NCBI RefSeq assembly: GCF_003602095.1
Contig: NZ_RAHH01000022.1
Coordinates: 39,303-103,302 of the forward strand
Direction: 5' to 3'
Source of the DNA: Rahnella woolbedingensis
Lineage (GTDB): Bacteria > Pseudomonadota > Gammaproteobacteria > Enterobacterales > Enterobacteriaceae
Length of the DNA stretch: 64,000 bases
Shown here: positions 50,078 to 58,696 of the stretch, piece by piece
Layout of the letters: each line of letters opens with the position of its first letter
Position numbering within the stretch: position 1 is the stretch's first letter
Notes under the pieces: generated by a model
What the model saw: only the letters and a program-made list of their open reading frames with translations
Database searches by the model: none
What the model was told of the DNA's origin: nothing
Translations under genes and position numbers: made by a program

Positions 50078-51157
50078 ATGAAGAAAATTTTAGCTTTGCT
50101 GGTTATCGCGCCCATGTTGATCTCCTGCTCCGGCAGCAAGAAAGACCAGTTCAACGAAGCTTATGTAAAAGACACCAACGGATTCGATATTTTGATGGGG
50201 CAGTTTGCCCACAACATCGAAAACATTTGGGGAATGAATGAAGTGCTGATCGCGGGTCCGAAAGACTACGTGAAATATAGCGATCAGTATTACACCCGCA
50301 GTCACATCAACTTTGATGCGGGTACCATCACCCTCGAAACTATTTCAGGCACGGATCCGGCGGCAAGCCTGCGTCAGGCTATTGTCAGCACATTGCTGGT
50401 GGGCGACGATCCGGGCAATGTTGACCTCTATTCCGATGCCAACGATATCCAGATCAGCCGTGAACCGATGTTGTACGGTCAGGTTCTCGATAACACCGGT
50501 CAGCCAATCCGCTGGGAAGGCCGTGCGGCAAGCTTTGCTGATTATCTGATTCAGAACAAGCTGATGCGCCGTCAGTCCGGTCTGCACGTGATTTATTCCG
50601 TGACTATCCAGATGGTGCCAAACCACCTGAACAAACGTGCGCATAAATATCTGCCGATGATCCGTGAGGCGTCCGCCAAATATGGCGTCGATCAGTCACT
50701 GATACTCGCGATTATGCAAACTGAATCTGCCTTTAACCCTTATGCGGTGAGTAATGCCGATGCGCTGGGGCTGATGCAGGTTGTGCAGCACACCGCCGGG
50801 GTGGATGTGTTCAAATCTGAGGGCAAATGGGGCAAACCAAGCCGAAGCTATCTGTTTGATCCACAGAATAATATTAATACCGGTACGGCTTATCTGGCGA
50901 TGCTTCAAAACGTGTATCTGGGGAATATCGATAACCCGACTTCACGTCGCTATGCAGTGATTACGGCTTATAACGGTGGTGCAGGCAGCGTTCTTCGCGT
51001 GTTCTCACAGAACAAAACGCAGGCGTTTAACATCATCAACAATATGGCACCGGGTGACGTTTACACCACTCTGACGACAAAACACCCGTCGGCAGAATCG
51101 CGCCGCTATCTGTACAAAGTGAACAATACTCAGCGCAGTTACCGCCGCGTGGATTAA
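50078..51157 (+). CDS. mltC: Membrane-bound lytic murein transglycosylase C
   Basis: Outer-membrane lipoprotein cleaving peptidoglycan to 1,6-anhydromuropeptides. 359 residues, the E. coli length. Lipobox LISC with Cys near 17. The C-terminal SLT domain has the catalytic Glu in [20 protein letters not shown] near 212, then [14 protein letters not shown] and [17 protein letters not shown] near 290. Follows yggX by 76 bases with a terminator between. Confidence 0.96.
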   Translation: MKKILALLVIAPMLISCSGSKKDQFNEAYVKDTNGFDILMGQFAHNIENIWGMNEVLIAGPKDYVKYSDQYYTRSHINFDAGTITLETISGTDPAASLRQAIVSTLLVGDDPGNVDLYSDANDIQISREPMLYGQVLDNTGQPIRWEGRAASFADYLIQNKLMRRQSGLHVIYSVTIQMVPNHLNKRAHKYLPMIREASAKYGVDQSLILAIMQTESAFNPYAVSNADALGLMQVVQHTAGVDVFKSEGKWGKPSRSYLFDPQNNINTGTAYLAMLQNVYLGNIDNPTSRRYAVITAYNGGAGSVLRVFSQNKTQAFNIINNMAPGDVYTTLTTKHPSAESRRYLYKVNNTQRSYRRVD

Positions 51158-51164
51158 CGTTTAC

Positions 51165-51198
51165 CGTACCGGCTCTTCAGGCGTGAGGAGCCGGTACG
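51165..51198. other. Hairpin between mltC and the GPH transporter
   Basis: CGTACCGGCTC (51165-51175) pairs perfectly with GAGCCGGTACG (51188-51198), loop of 12. It lies between two convergent stops. No T-run, so it may act as a bidirectional transcript end by stability rather than classical termination. Confidence 0.7.
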
Positions 51199-51204
51199 AA
51201 CGCC

Positions 51205-52599
51205 TTAACTGTGAATCTGTACACTCTGCGTTTGCAGACTTTGCGTCTGGAATTTACCTTCACCCAAATCACTAACAATGTGATTCATGCGCTCTTCTGT
51301 CAGCTGATAATAACGGATAGAGAAAGCCGTTATCAGATAGAAAATAGCCGGTAAGACGGTGAATAAAATCAGAACGCCGCGTACCGCTTCTGCCGATTGT
51401 TGTTCCACGCCCGCCTGATAACCAAACCATGCCAGCCCCCAGCCTGTCAGCGCGCCACCAATCGCCACACCGAGCTTAATCACAAAAATATTCGCTGCAA
51501 TGTTCATCCCGGTTATACGGCGCTGGGTTTTCCATTCGCCGTAATTATTGGCATCGGTAATCATTGACCATTGCAGCGGCGCATTTATCCCCTGTAATAA
51601 GTTAAGGGCAATATGCACGATAAAGGCAGGGATCCAGTAATCGGTGGGGAGCACAAAGAAGAGTAATCCAGCGAATGCGCTTAATATATTTACCCAAATC
51701 GACGCGCGGATTTTACACATCCACGAACCGAGCTTTTTGGCAAATAAACTGCCGATAACGGCGGCAACAGTGGTCGCCATCATGAACATGGAAATAATTC
51801 CACTTCCCTGATGAAGAACATATTGCACAAAATAAACCAGCAAACTGCCGCGAACAACCACGCCGCATAACATAGCAAGATTATAAACGGAGAGGATCCG
51901 CCACTGGTCATTTTGCAAAAGAACACGGACATCGCGGACAATATTCATGTTCTCTTCCTTCACCGGCGTAATACGTTCCCGCGTCGTCAGAAAACACACA
52001 AAGAACATCACGCAACCAATTACGCCGAAGATGCCCATCGCCCACTGCATGCCGGTCGCACGGTCTCCTGGAGAGATATAATCCGCTAACGGCAGGATAA
52101 GCGCCGTGCCCATTGCGCCACCGATCGGCGCAATCGCAAAGCGCCAGGATTGCAGGGAAAGATTATCCTGCGGATCCGCCGTAATAGCCGCGCCTAAAGA
52201 GCAGTAAGGAATATTAATCGCCGTGTACATTAAGGTCATAAATATATAGGCGAAGACTGCATAGATAATTTTACCGGTCTGTTCAAAGTTCGGTGTCGAA
52301 TAAACCAGTACGCAACTGACGGCAAAAGGAATGCAAATAATCAGTAACCAGGGACGAAATCTTCCCCAGCGACTTTTTGTCTGATCGGCAATGGCACCCA
52401 TAATAGGATCCGTGACCGCATCAAGCACCCTGACCACTAAGAACAGCGTGCCCATTACAGCCGGCGGTAAGCCATAAATATTCGTATAGAAATAAGCAAG
52501 AATAGCGACAGAGGAATCAAAAACAATGTGACTTGCGGCATCACCTAATCCAAAACCCAGTTTTTCTTTCGCACTGATCCTTTCAGTTAATGCTGACAT
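51205..52599 (-). CDS. GPH-family sugar:cation symporter
   Basis: Inner-membrane symporter of the glycoside-pentoside-hexuronide family (MelB/YicJ/XylP relatives). 464 residues, 12 membrane helices. The family start LGFGLGDAASHIVFDSSVAI (residues 14-33), helix-2 motif VRVLDAVTDPIMGAIADQTKSRWGRFRPW near 56 and ANNYGEWKTQRRITGMNIA near 348 are clear. It most resembles E. coli YicJ and YagG, whose partners are glycosidases; none is adjacent here, so the substrate is unknown. It occupies the nupG site of E. coli. Ends in a short repeat QTQSLQTQSVQIHS. Confidence 0.88.
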   Translation of the reverse strand: MSALTERISAKEKLGFGLGDAASHIVFDSSVAILAYFYTNIYGLPPAVMGTLFLVVRVLDAVTDPIMGAIADQTKSRWGRFRPWLLIICIPFAVSCVLVYSTPNFEQTGKIIYAVFAYIFMTLMYTAINIPYCSLGAAITADPQDNLSLQSWRFAIAPIGGAMGTALILPLADYISPGDRATGMQWAMGIFGVIGCVMFFVCFLTTRERITPVKEENMNIVRDVRVLLQNDQWRILSVYNLAMLCGVVVRGSLLVYFVQYVLHQGSGIISMFMMATTVAAVIGSLFAKKLGSWMCKIRASIWVNILSAFAGLLFFVLPTDYWIPAFIVHIALNLLQGINAPLQWSMITDANNYGEWKTQRRITGMNIAANIFVIKLGVAIGGALTGWGLAWFGYQAGVEQQSAEAVRGVLILFTVLPAIFYLITAFSIRYYQLTEERMNHIVSDLGEGKFQTQSLQTQSVQIHS

Positions 52600-52794
52600 G
52601 CAGTCACCTTTATTAAGATGGAGATCTGCATTAGTTATAATTCCAGAAAATCACTCTGAATATTGTGATTTCTCATTTACGTTTTATGCTTTTAATCAAC
52701 TGTGACGCAGGTATCTATACTCTGACTGAATGATAGGGTTATTTTCGACCTGCATCACAGTTCCGGACGCCCGTTTATTACCGGGAGATAACCA

Positions 52795-52821
52795 TAAAAA
52801 ACCCATCCGGAGATGGGTTTT
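52795..52821 (-). terminator. Rho-independent terminator after speC
   Basis: On the minus strand, AACCCATC TCCG GATGGGTT (52800-52819) runs into TTTTATGG. It lies 9 bases past the speC stop. Confidence 0.93.
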
Positions 52822-52829
52822 CAGGTGGA

Positions 52830-54992
52830 CTATTGCGCGAGAACGTACCCCATCACGCGTTTCCAGCCGACCGGTTTCTTCTCGATATACACGCCCTGTA
52901 ATTCCGGCGAGAAGCCAGGTAACAGATTGATCCCCTCTTCCAGCGCCATAAAGTAACGCTGTACCGCCCCGCCCCACAGTTCGCCCGGTACTACGCACAG
53001 CACGCCCGGAGGATACGGCAACGCGCCTTCTGCGGCGATACGCCCTTCGGCATCACCAATTGCCACGAGCTCGATGTTATCGCGGATAAACTCGTTGTGC
53101 GCGTCCTGTGGATTCATCACCACTTTCGGGAAGCTCTTTTCGCGGAACATCTCTTTTTGCAGCTCTTTCACATCGAAACTGACGTACAGGTTATGCATTT
53201 CCTGGCACAGCTGACGGATGGTGTAATTGCGGTAACGATCTTCGTTTTTACGATACACCGTCGGCAACACTTCGCTGAGCGGTGCATCTTCTTCGATGTA
53301 CTGCTCAAAGCGCACCAGCTCTTCCACCAGCAACTGCATTTTGGCCGGTGTTTCGGCAGGCGTCAGCAGGAACAGGATCGAGTTCAGGTCGCATTTCTCC
53401 GGCACGATGCCGTTCTCGCGCAGATAGTTGGCCAGAATGGTCGCCGGGATCCCGAACTCAGTGTATTTACCGCTGGATGCATCGATGCCCGGCGTGGTCA
53501 GTAGCAGTTTGCACGGATCAACGAAATACTGCTTCTCAGCGTAACCGTCGAACGCGTGCCAGCGCTCACCCGGCACAAAATCGAAGAAGCGCACATCGTT
53601 AGCCATCTCATTCGTTTCATGATCCTGCCAGCGTTTGCCACCTACCGTTGGCGGTACAAACGGCAAAATCATCGAGCACTGATCCAACAGCATTTTGCGG
53701 GTTTCGATGCCGAGCTTCACGCACTCCATCCACATATGTTTTCCGCTGCCACCGGCATGAATACGCGCATTCACATCCAGTGCGGCAAACAACGGATAAA
53801 ACGGGCTGGTGGAGGCGTGCATCATAAACGCATTGTTCAGCTTTTTATGGCTGCAATGACGCTTCTGGCCTTTGATGTGATTGTCTTTCTTGTGGATCTG
53901 CGAAGTCTGGGAGAATCCTGCCTGCTGCTTATGCACCGACTGCGTAACGATAATGCCCGGATCGTTTTCGTTAAGCTCCAGCAGCAACGGCGAGCATTCT
54001 TTCATCATCGGGATGAATTGCTCGTAACCGACCCATGCGGAATCAAACAGGATGTAATCGCACAGATGACCGATTTTATCGACCACCTGACGCGCGTTGT
54101 ACACCGTGCCGTCGTAGGTGCCGAGCTGGATAATCGCCAGACGGAACGGACGTTTCTCGTCAGCGCGATCCGGCGCCACTTCTTTGATCTGTTTACGCAG
54201 ATAAGCTTCGTCGAAACAGGCCGCATCAATGCCGCCGATAAACCCAAACGGGTTGCGTGCTGTTTCGAGATACACCGGCGTCGCGCCTGCCTGCAAAAGC
54301 GCGCCGTGGTGGTTTGATTTGTGATTGTTACGGTCGAACAGCACCAGGTCCTCGCGGGTCAGCAGCGCGTTTGTGACGACTTTATTGGCCGCAGACGTGC
54401 CATTGAGCACGAAATAGGTTTTATCGGCACTGAAGACTTTAGCAGCATACTTTTGAGCGTCTTTCGCCGAGCCTTCGTGGATCAGCAAATCGCCCAGTTT
54501 GACGTCCGCATTACACATGTCGGAGCGGAAAATATTCGGGCCGTAGAAATCATAAAACTGACGCCCGGCCGGATGGCGACGAAAGAACTCCCCCCCCTGA
54601 TGTCCCGGACAGGCAAACGTGGCGTTCTCCATCTCAACATACTTTTTCAGCGTGTCGAAAAACGGCGGGAATAGCGCTTCCTCATAAGCCTGGGCGGCGG
54701 ATTCAATTTGTGCCGCATAAAACGCCTGATTAGCATCCGATAAGGTGATCACGCCTTTCAGCACCGGTAAAAATTCCGGCGAAACCTGCTCCGTTCCCTG
54801 CACAGCAACAAACGCGGGAATACCAAATCCCAGCGTTTCAATCTCCGCCAGCCGGCCGTGGTTGAGGTCACCCACAGAAATGATGATGGCCGCAACGTCC
54901 GCGTAATCGGCGCGACGCAGGTCAACGACCAGACGTGCCGTCTGGAGATAAGGGGCGACTGAAGCGCTTGCTGCAAGTTTTAAGTGTTTCAT
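52830..54992 (-). CDS. speC: Ornithine decarboxylase (constitutive)
   Basis: PLP enzyme making putrescine from ornithine. 720 residues (E. coli SpeC 711). Layout: N-terminal wing domain, FACPGHQGGEFFRRHPAGRQ near 127, YFVLNGTSAANKVV near 193, FDSAWVGYEQFIPMM near 315, PLP Lys in VTQSVHKQQAGFSQTSQIHK near 350, KCDLNSILFLLTPAE near 555 and C-terminal LPYPPGVLCVVPGE near 665. With no speB beside speA, this is the evident route to putrescine in the window. Locus matches E. coli speC near pheV. Confidence 0.97.
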   Translation of the reverse strand: MKHLKLAASASVAPYLQTARLVVDLRRADYADVAAIIISVGDLNHGRLAEIETLGFGIPAFVAVQGTEQVSPEFLPVLKGVITLSDANQAFYAAQIESAAQAYEEALFPPFFDTLKKYVEMENATFACPGHQGGEFFRRHPAGRQFYDFYGPNIFRSDMCNADVKLGDLLIHEGSAKDAQKYAAKVFSADKTYFVLNGTSAANKVVTNALLTREDLVLFDRNNHKSNHHGALLQAGATPVYLETARNPFGFIGGIDAACFDEAYLRKQIKEVAPDRADEKRPFRLAIIQLGTYDGTVYNARQVVDKIGHLCDYILFDSAWVGYEQFIPMMKECSPLLLELNENDPGIIVTQSVHKQQAGFSQTSQIHKKDNHIKGQKRHCSHKKLNNAFMMHASTSPFYPLFAALDVNARIHAGGSGKHMWMECVKLGIETRKMLLDQCSMILPFVPPTVGGKRWQDHETNEMANDVRFFDFVPGERWHAFDGYAEKQYFVDPCKLLLTTPGIDASSGKYTEFGIPATILANYLRENGIVPEKCDLNSILFLLTPAETPAKMQLLVEELVRFEQYIEEDAPLSEVLPTVYRKNEDRYRNYTIRQLCQEMHNLYVSFDVKELQKEMFREKSFPKVVMNPQDAHNEFIRDNIELVAIGDAEGRIAAEGALPYPPGVLCVVPGELWGGAVQRYFMALEEGINLLPGFSPELQGVYIEKKPVGWKRVMGYVLAQ

Positions 54993-55638
54993 TCAGACTC
55001 TCAAACGGTTAAGTAAGAGGGTGTGCCAGATGGCACGGCAATGAGCAGGTTCTTACGTCGTAGAACAATTGCGCGCAGATCCCGGCCCGGCAAATGACGT
55101 TAGCTGAAGCGAGTTATCGAGTGCGGCAGGACAATGCCGGTACGGCAAAGTGGTGACAAATCGAGTTTCAGGCCAGCCACGTCTGATAGACAACAGTAAA
55201 ATCAGAGAAATGCCCTGTGGATGACTCTCTGTTTTTAATAATGCCTAACAGCGGACAAACGGTAGCCTTACCGCATGAAAGAAACTGCATAAGGAGAAAA
55301 GCTGAAATCGTGGTGTTTACAGCACCCGGAGATCATCATCAGATTTTTTCTGCACTTATAAAAAGCGCGATGTGATAAACCAGCCATGCCGCAACCCTCT
55401 TGAGCTGTCGCGTGAAAACGGGAACAGAGTTGTTTAATAAATCGGCGCAATAATGGCATCTTTTAGACCCCTGTTCAACCCTGTAAATCGCGCGATTTTC
55501 TTACAAAATACGACACCACCTGGCCGGGAATTCATCCTGTAAATTTCCGGCAAACCGCCGATTGCGGCAGTTAAATCGACAAATCGTCGTAAAAAGCATC
55601 ATTCAGATGACGAACACCCCCGTTGTCACAAAAAGCCG
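54993..55638 (-). other. Long speC upstream region
   Basis: About 650 bases between speC and the tRNA-Phe promoter. It should hold the speC promoter and a long leader. I found no recognised gene: yqgA of E. coli is absent, and a 63-codon minus-strand ORF at 55268-55459 resembles nothing I know. No clear leader-peptide or riboswitch motif was identified by eye. Confidence 0.4.
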
Positions 55639-55667
55639 TTGACGACACATGCCCAATACGGTTTAAT
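55639..55667 (+). promoter_or_regulatory. tRNA-Phe promoter
   Basis: TTGACG (55639-55644), a 17-base spacer and TTTAAT (55662-55667) form a strong sigma70 promoter. The GC-rich GCGCCCC after the -10 is typical of stable-RNA promoters under stringent control. Confidence 0.85.
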
Positions 55668-55677
55668 GCGCCCCGTT

Positions 55678-55753
55678 GCCCGGATAGCTCAGTCGGTAGA
55701 GCAAGGGATTGAAAATCCCTGTGTCCTTGGTTCGATTCCGAGTCCGGGCACCA
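55678..55753 (+). tRNA. pheV: tRNA-Phe (GAA)
   Basis: 76 bases from GCCCGGATAGCTCAGTCGGT to GAGTCCGGGCACCA, with CCA encoded. The anticodon GAA is at 55711-55713 in GGGATTGAAAATCCC. It matches E. coli tRNA-Phe except that the G-C pair at the top of the anticodon stem is A-U, a compensatory change. The symbol pheV is chosen from its place beside speC. Confidence 0.97.
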
Positions 55754-55763
55754 TATTTAGAAG

Positions 55764-55786
55764 AACCCGCCTATGGCGGGTTTTTT
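55764..55786 (+). terminator. Terminator after tRNA-Phe
   Basis: AACCCGCC (55764-55771), loop TAT, GGCGGGTT (55775-55782), then a T-run. Confidence 0.95.
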
Positions 55787-55851
55787 GCTTTCTGGCATTT
55801 ACAACCTTACTGGTTACACGGGATCTTCCTTCAATTTCCGGTGATATCTCA

Positions 55852-56184
55852 ATGAATTCTGCGTGTTACGTCCTGCTGGTTTTAGTGGTCGGTACCAGCC
55901 TCATTACGCCATATCCTGTCTGGATCGGTTTGCACCTGCTCAACCTGCTGACACTGCTGATATACGGGGCCGATAAGCTTGCAGCCTGCAGAGGCTGGCG
56001 GAGGATACCGGAAAACACGCTACTGTTGTTCGGGCTGCTCGGGGGTTGGATCGGAGCCCTGGTCGGTCAGCAACTTTTCAGGCATAAAACGCATAAACAA
56101 CCTTTCCGCACCTGGTTTATGTTAAGCATCGCTGCCAATATTGCTGCTGTTTCAGTGGGCGTCTGGCTGATGTACGGGCGGTAA
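55852..56184 (+). CDS. DUF1294 membrane protein
   Basis: 110-residue integral membrane protein with three or four hydrophobic segments. It carries the DUF1294 signature YGADKLAACRGWRRIPENTLLLFGLLGGWIGALVGQQLFRHKTHKQPF, cited here in shorter pieces: YGADKLAA near 40, RIPENTLLL near 52, GGWIGALVGQ near 64 and RHKTHKQPF near 76. The family has no assigned function and is often fused to cold-shock domains, not here. I use the ATG at 55852; the frame continues upstream through tRNA-Phe and cannot be coding there. Ribosome-binding site is weak. Convergent with the gmd-like gene. Confidence 0.8.
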   Translation: MNSACYVLLVLVVGTSLITPYPVWIGLHLLNLLTLLIYGADKLAACRGWRRIPENTLLLFGLLGGWIGALVGQQLFRHKTHKQPFRTWFMLSIAANIAAVSVGVWLMYGR

Positions 56185-56192
56185 ATAGCAGG

Positions 56193-56236
56193 CAAAAAAA
56201 AGCCGGAGAATGTCAGCGCATTCTCCGGATTTTTTG
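56193..56236. terminator. Bidirectional terminator between DUF1294 gene and gmd-like gene
   Basis: CCGGAGAATG (56203-56212) pairs perfectly with CATTCTCCGG (56219-56228), flanked by an eight-A run and a six-T run. It closes the polysaccharide operon on the minus strand. Confidence 0.94.
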
Positions 56237-56262
56237 TACTTCTTCACAAAAGGCAGCTGCCG

Positions 56263-57333
56263 TTATCCGTACAGCTTCAGGCGCGCAGCCCTTTTGGCCG
56301 TGGCCAGATCGGCCAGCACCATCTCAATCACCAAATCCTGCAATGAGGTTTCGGGGGCCCAGCCTAACTGACGCCGCGCTTTTGACGGGTTTGCTGAAAC
56401 CTTGCTGACCTCTGCCGGGCGGAGACAACGGGGGTCGACGGCGACAATGACGTCCCCGACTTTGAGTGCCGCTGCTAACGGGCTGATAATCGCCGCGATC
56501 ACACCTTTCTCCTCGATACCTTTACCGACGAAGCGAAGCTTGATCCCGAGCTCAAGGGCGGCAAATGTGACGAACTGACGCACTGTAAATTGCACGCCGG
56601 TGGCAATGACAAAATCTTCAGGTTTATCCTGCTGTAACATTAGCCATTGCATTTTGACATAATCCCTGGCGTGGCCCCAGTCGCGTAATGCATTGAGATT
56701 GCCCAGATAGAGGCATTTCTCCAGTCCCTGCGTGATATTTGCCAGGCCCCGCGTGATTTTACGCGTCACAAAACGTTCATTGCGCCGCGGCGATTCATGG
56801 TTAAACAGAATGCCGTTGCAGGCGTGCATACCAAAAGTTTCCCGGTAATTCACCACCGTCCAGAAGTCGCTGATTTGCGCGACCGCATCCGCAGAAGGCA
56901 CATTAAATGTGACCATTTCGTTGATCGACATTCCATCAACCAGTCCGCACAATGTGGGAGATGACGCATGGTAATAACGGGTTTTGTGCTCCAGTCCCTG
57001 CGAACGGATAGCTTCCAGCATTCTCAGAGCACTGATCCCGACGGCGGGTAAAGTGGAGTGAGTTGCTGTCCCGCTGGTGATATCCAGATTATAAATCTCA
57101 TCCGGACGAATCAACGCCAGCAATCCACCCGAATTGGAAATTTCGCCCTGGTTATAATGATGAATACGAAAATCAGGATGATTAAAATATTCATCATCAT
57201 TGAAAGATTCAGTATTCATAACCGGACGGTGTTGAATAATACCGTGGACGATGTAACCTTTTTTAAGCAAAAGCTCAGCCAGATAGGAGCCGTCTTGCCC
57301 GGAGATATCGGTAATAAGAGCGACCTTAGACAT
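56263..57333 (-). CDS. GDP-mannose 4,6-dehydratase-like protein lacking the catalytic residues
   Basis: 356 residues, intact, homologous along its length to Gmd (373 in E. coli), an NADP-dependent SDR that converts GDP-mannose to GDP-4-keto-6-deoxymannose. The second half is strongly conserved: VNYRETFGMHACNGILFNHE near 161, FVTRKITRGLANI, RDWGHARDYVKMQW near 217, PEDFVIATGVQ. The active site is not. The Gmd tetrad Thr-Glu-Tyr-Lys reads Ser125-Thr127-Asp149-Gln153 (ASSPTLCG for ASTSELYG, SADAVAQ for SPYAVAK). The first nucleotide-loop Gly is Asp9, KRR is QHR, and HYGDLSD and NLGAxSHV are altered. AAGGG precedes the ATG. Last gene of the operon. Probably a pseudoenzyme; a decaying gene is the alternative. 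Confidence 0.85.
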   Translation of the reverse strand: MSKVALITDISGQDGSYLAELLLKKGYIVHGIIQHRPVMNTESFNDDEYFNHPDFRIHHYNQGEISNSGGLLALIRPDEIYNLDITSGTATHSTLPAVGISALRMLEAIRSQGLEHKTRYYHASSPTLCGLVDGMSINEMVTFNVPSADAVAQISDFWTVVNYRETFGMHACNGILFNHESPRRNERFVTRKITRGLANITQGLEKCLYLGNLNALRDWGHARDYVKMQWLMLQQDKPEDFVIATGVQFTVRQFVTFAALELGIKLRFVGKGIEEKGVIAAIISPLAAALKVGDVIVAVDPRCLRPAEVSKVSANPSKARRQLGWAPETSLQDLVIEMVLADLATAKRAARLKLYG

Positions 57334-57456
57334 AGTAAACCCTTAGATTACAATTTAAAAAGCATCAGGAAAGATGCACGATTATAATTGCAAGGTTATG
57401 TAAGTGAGATGAATTGCAGATTAGTAAGTCAACGACATAAAATGAAAATAACAATA

Positions 57457-58611
57457 TTAATAAACGACGCGTTTGCTCTCATTAAAGTCATGCCATTTAG
57501 TTTTGATATATTCATCCAGTTCATTATGAAAACGTTGTGCAGAAAACTTTAACGCATTTTCGCGACAGTCCAGCGGAAGAATAGATTTCTGTATCGTATC
57601 AAAGTGATGTACGGCTTTAATGAGTGATTCTGCTGTTTGTTCCGCGAAAAATACTCCGGTCGCATTCTTTTCACCGTAAGGTCTGATAGTTTCAAGAACA
57701 CCTCCCTTGCCAAAAGCAATCACCGGTGTCCCGCTGGCCTGCGCTTCAACCGGCGTAATGCCAAAATCTTCCTCCGCTGCAAAAACAAACGCTTTCGCAC
57801 GTCGCATATAATCTTGCATTACATCGTCAGGCTGATAACCCAGTATTTCAATGTTACTGCCCGCTTTCGCTTTAATTTTGCTCATTTCAGAGCCATCACC
57901 AATGACCACCAGCTTCTTATCTGGCATCTGGCTGAAGGCCTCAACAATAAGGTCAATACGTTTGTAAGGCACCATGCGAGAAGCCGTAAAATAGAAATCC
58001 TCTTTATTCTCCTGCAATGTAAAGCGCTCTACATCAACTGGCGGATAAATAACATCAGCATCGCGGCCATAGACTTTCTTAATCCGGCGGGCGATAAAGT
58101 GCGAATTCGCGATAAAGTGATCCACACCATTGGCGGTCCGGTAATCCCAGATCCTGATTTTATGCAAAAACCAGCGGGCCAGCTTGCCTTTGAAACCTTT
58201 GTTCAGGCCTGCCTCGCGCAAATACTGGTGCTGGAAATCCCAGGCATAACGGATCGGAGAATGCACATAACTAATATGCAACTGGTCAGGGCCGGTCAGC
58301 ACTCCTTTTGCCACCGCATGGCTGCTGGAGAGCACAATGTCATGCCCGGTGACATCAAGTTGTTCTATAGCCAGCGGCATTAAAGGCAGGTATTGCTGAT
58401 ATTTCTTTTTAGCAAAAGGCAAGCGCTGAATAAAAGATGTCTTCGCTTCCTTACCGTAGAACTTCTTACGCGATTCGTCAGAAAGAAAATCGACAACAGA
58501 GTAAATATCTGCGTGTGGGTATAATTTAATAAATTCGGCGATAACTTTTTCTGACCCTGCAAATGTCACCAACCAGTCAGCGACAATCCCCACACTCACA
58601 TCATGTGACAT
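57457..58611 (-). CDS. Family 4 glycosyltransferase (probable mannosyltransferase)
   Basis: 384 residues from the ATG at 58611 (MSHDVSVGIVADWLVTFAGS), chosen because AAGG lies upstream; an earlier ATG would add 21 residues. Two Rossmann-type halves of the GT-B fold: TFAGSEKVI near 15 and the C-terminal nucleotide-sugar site FTASRMVPYKRIDLIVEAFS near 208 with AEEDFGITPVEAQASGTPVIA near 285, the EX7E motif. It resembles WbaZ/WbdC-type mannosyltransferases as I recall them. Downstream of manC-manB it would use GDP-mannose, which is inference from context. 123 bases before the gmd-like gene. Confidence 0.85.
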   Translation of the reverse strand: MSHDVSVGIVADWLVTFAGSEKVIAEFIKLYPHADIYSVVDFLSDESRKKFYGKEAKTSFIQRLPFAKKKYQQYLPLMPLAIEQLDVTGHDIVLSSSHAVAKGVLTGPDQLHISYVHSPIRYAWDFQHQYLREAGLNKGFKGKLARWFLHKIRIWDYRTANGVDHFIANSHFIARRIKKVYGRDADVIYPPVDVERFTLQENKEDFYFTASRMVPYKRIDLIVEAFSQMPDKKLVVIGDGSEMSKIKAKAGSNIEILGYQPDDVMQDYMRRAKAFVFAAEEDFGITPVEAQASGTPVIAFGKGGVLETIRPYGEKNATGVFFAEQTAESLIKAVHHFDTIQKSILPLDCRENALKFSAQRFHNELDEYIKTKWHDFNESKRVVY

Positions 58612-58696
58612 ATTTTTAACCTTATAAATTGATAAGTGAGCAATGCGAATCCAGAGCGAGTTACTATCACTCACTTAATTAAAATATTATTAATCA

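Noticed and set aside
55268..55459. 63-codon minus-strand ORF upstream of speC
   Set aside because: No ribosome-binding site, no resemblance to known leader peptides such as SpeFL, and unremarkable composition.
55639..55851. N-terminal extension of the DUF1294 frame through tRNA-Phe
   Set aside because: It would translate the tRNA gene and its promoter; an internal ATG at 55852 starts the conserved domain.
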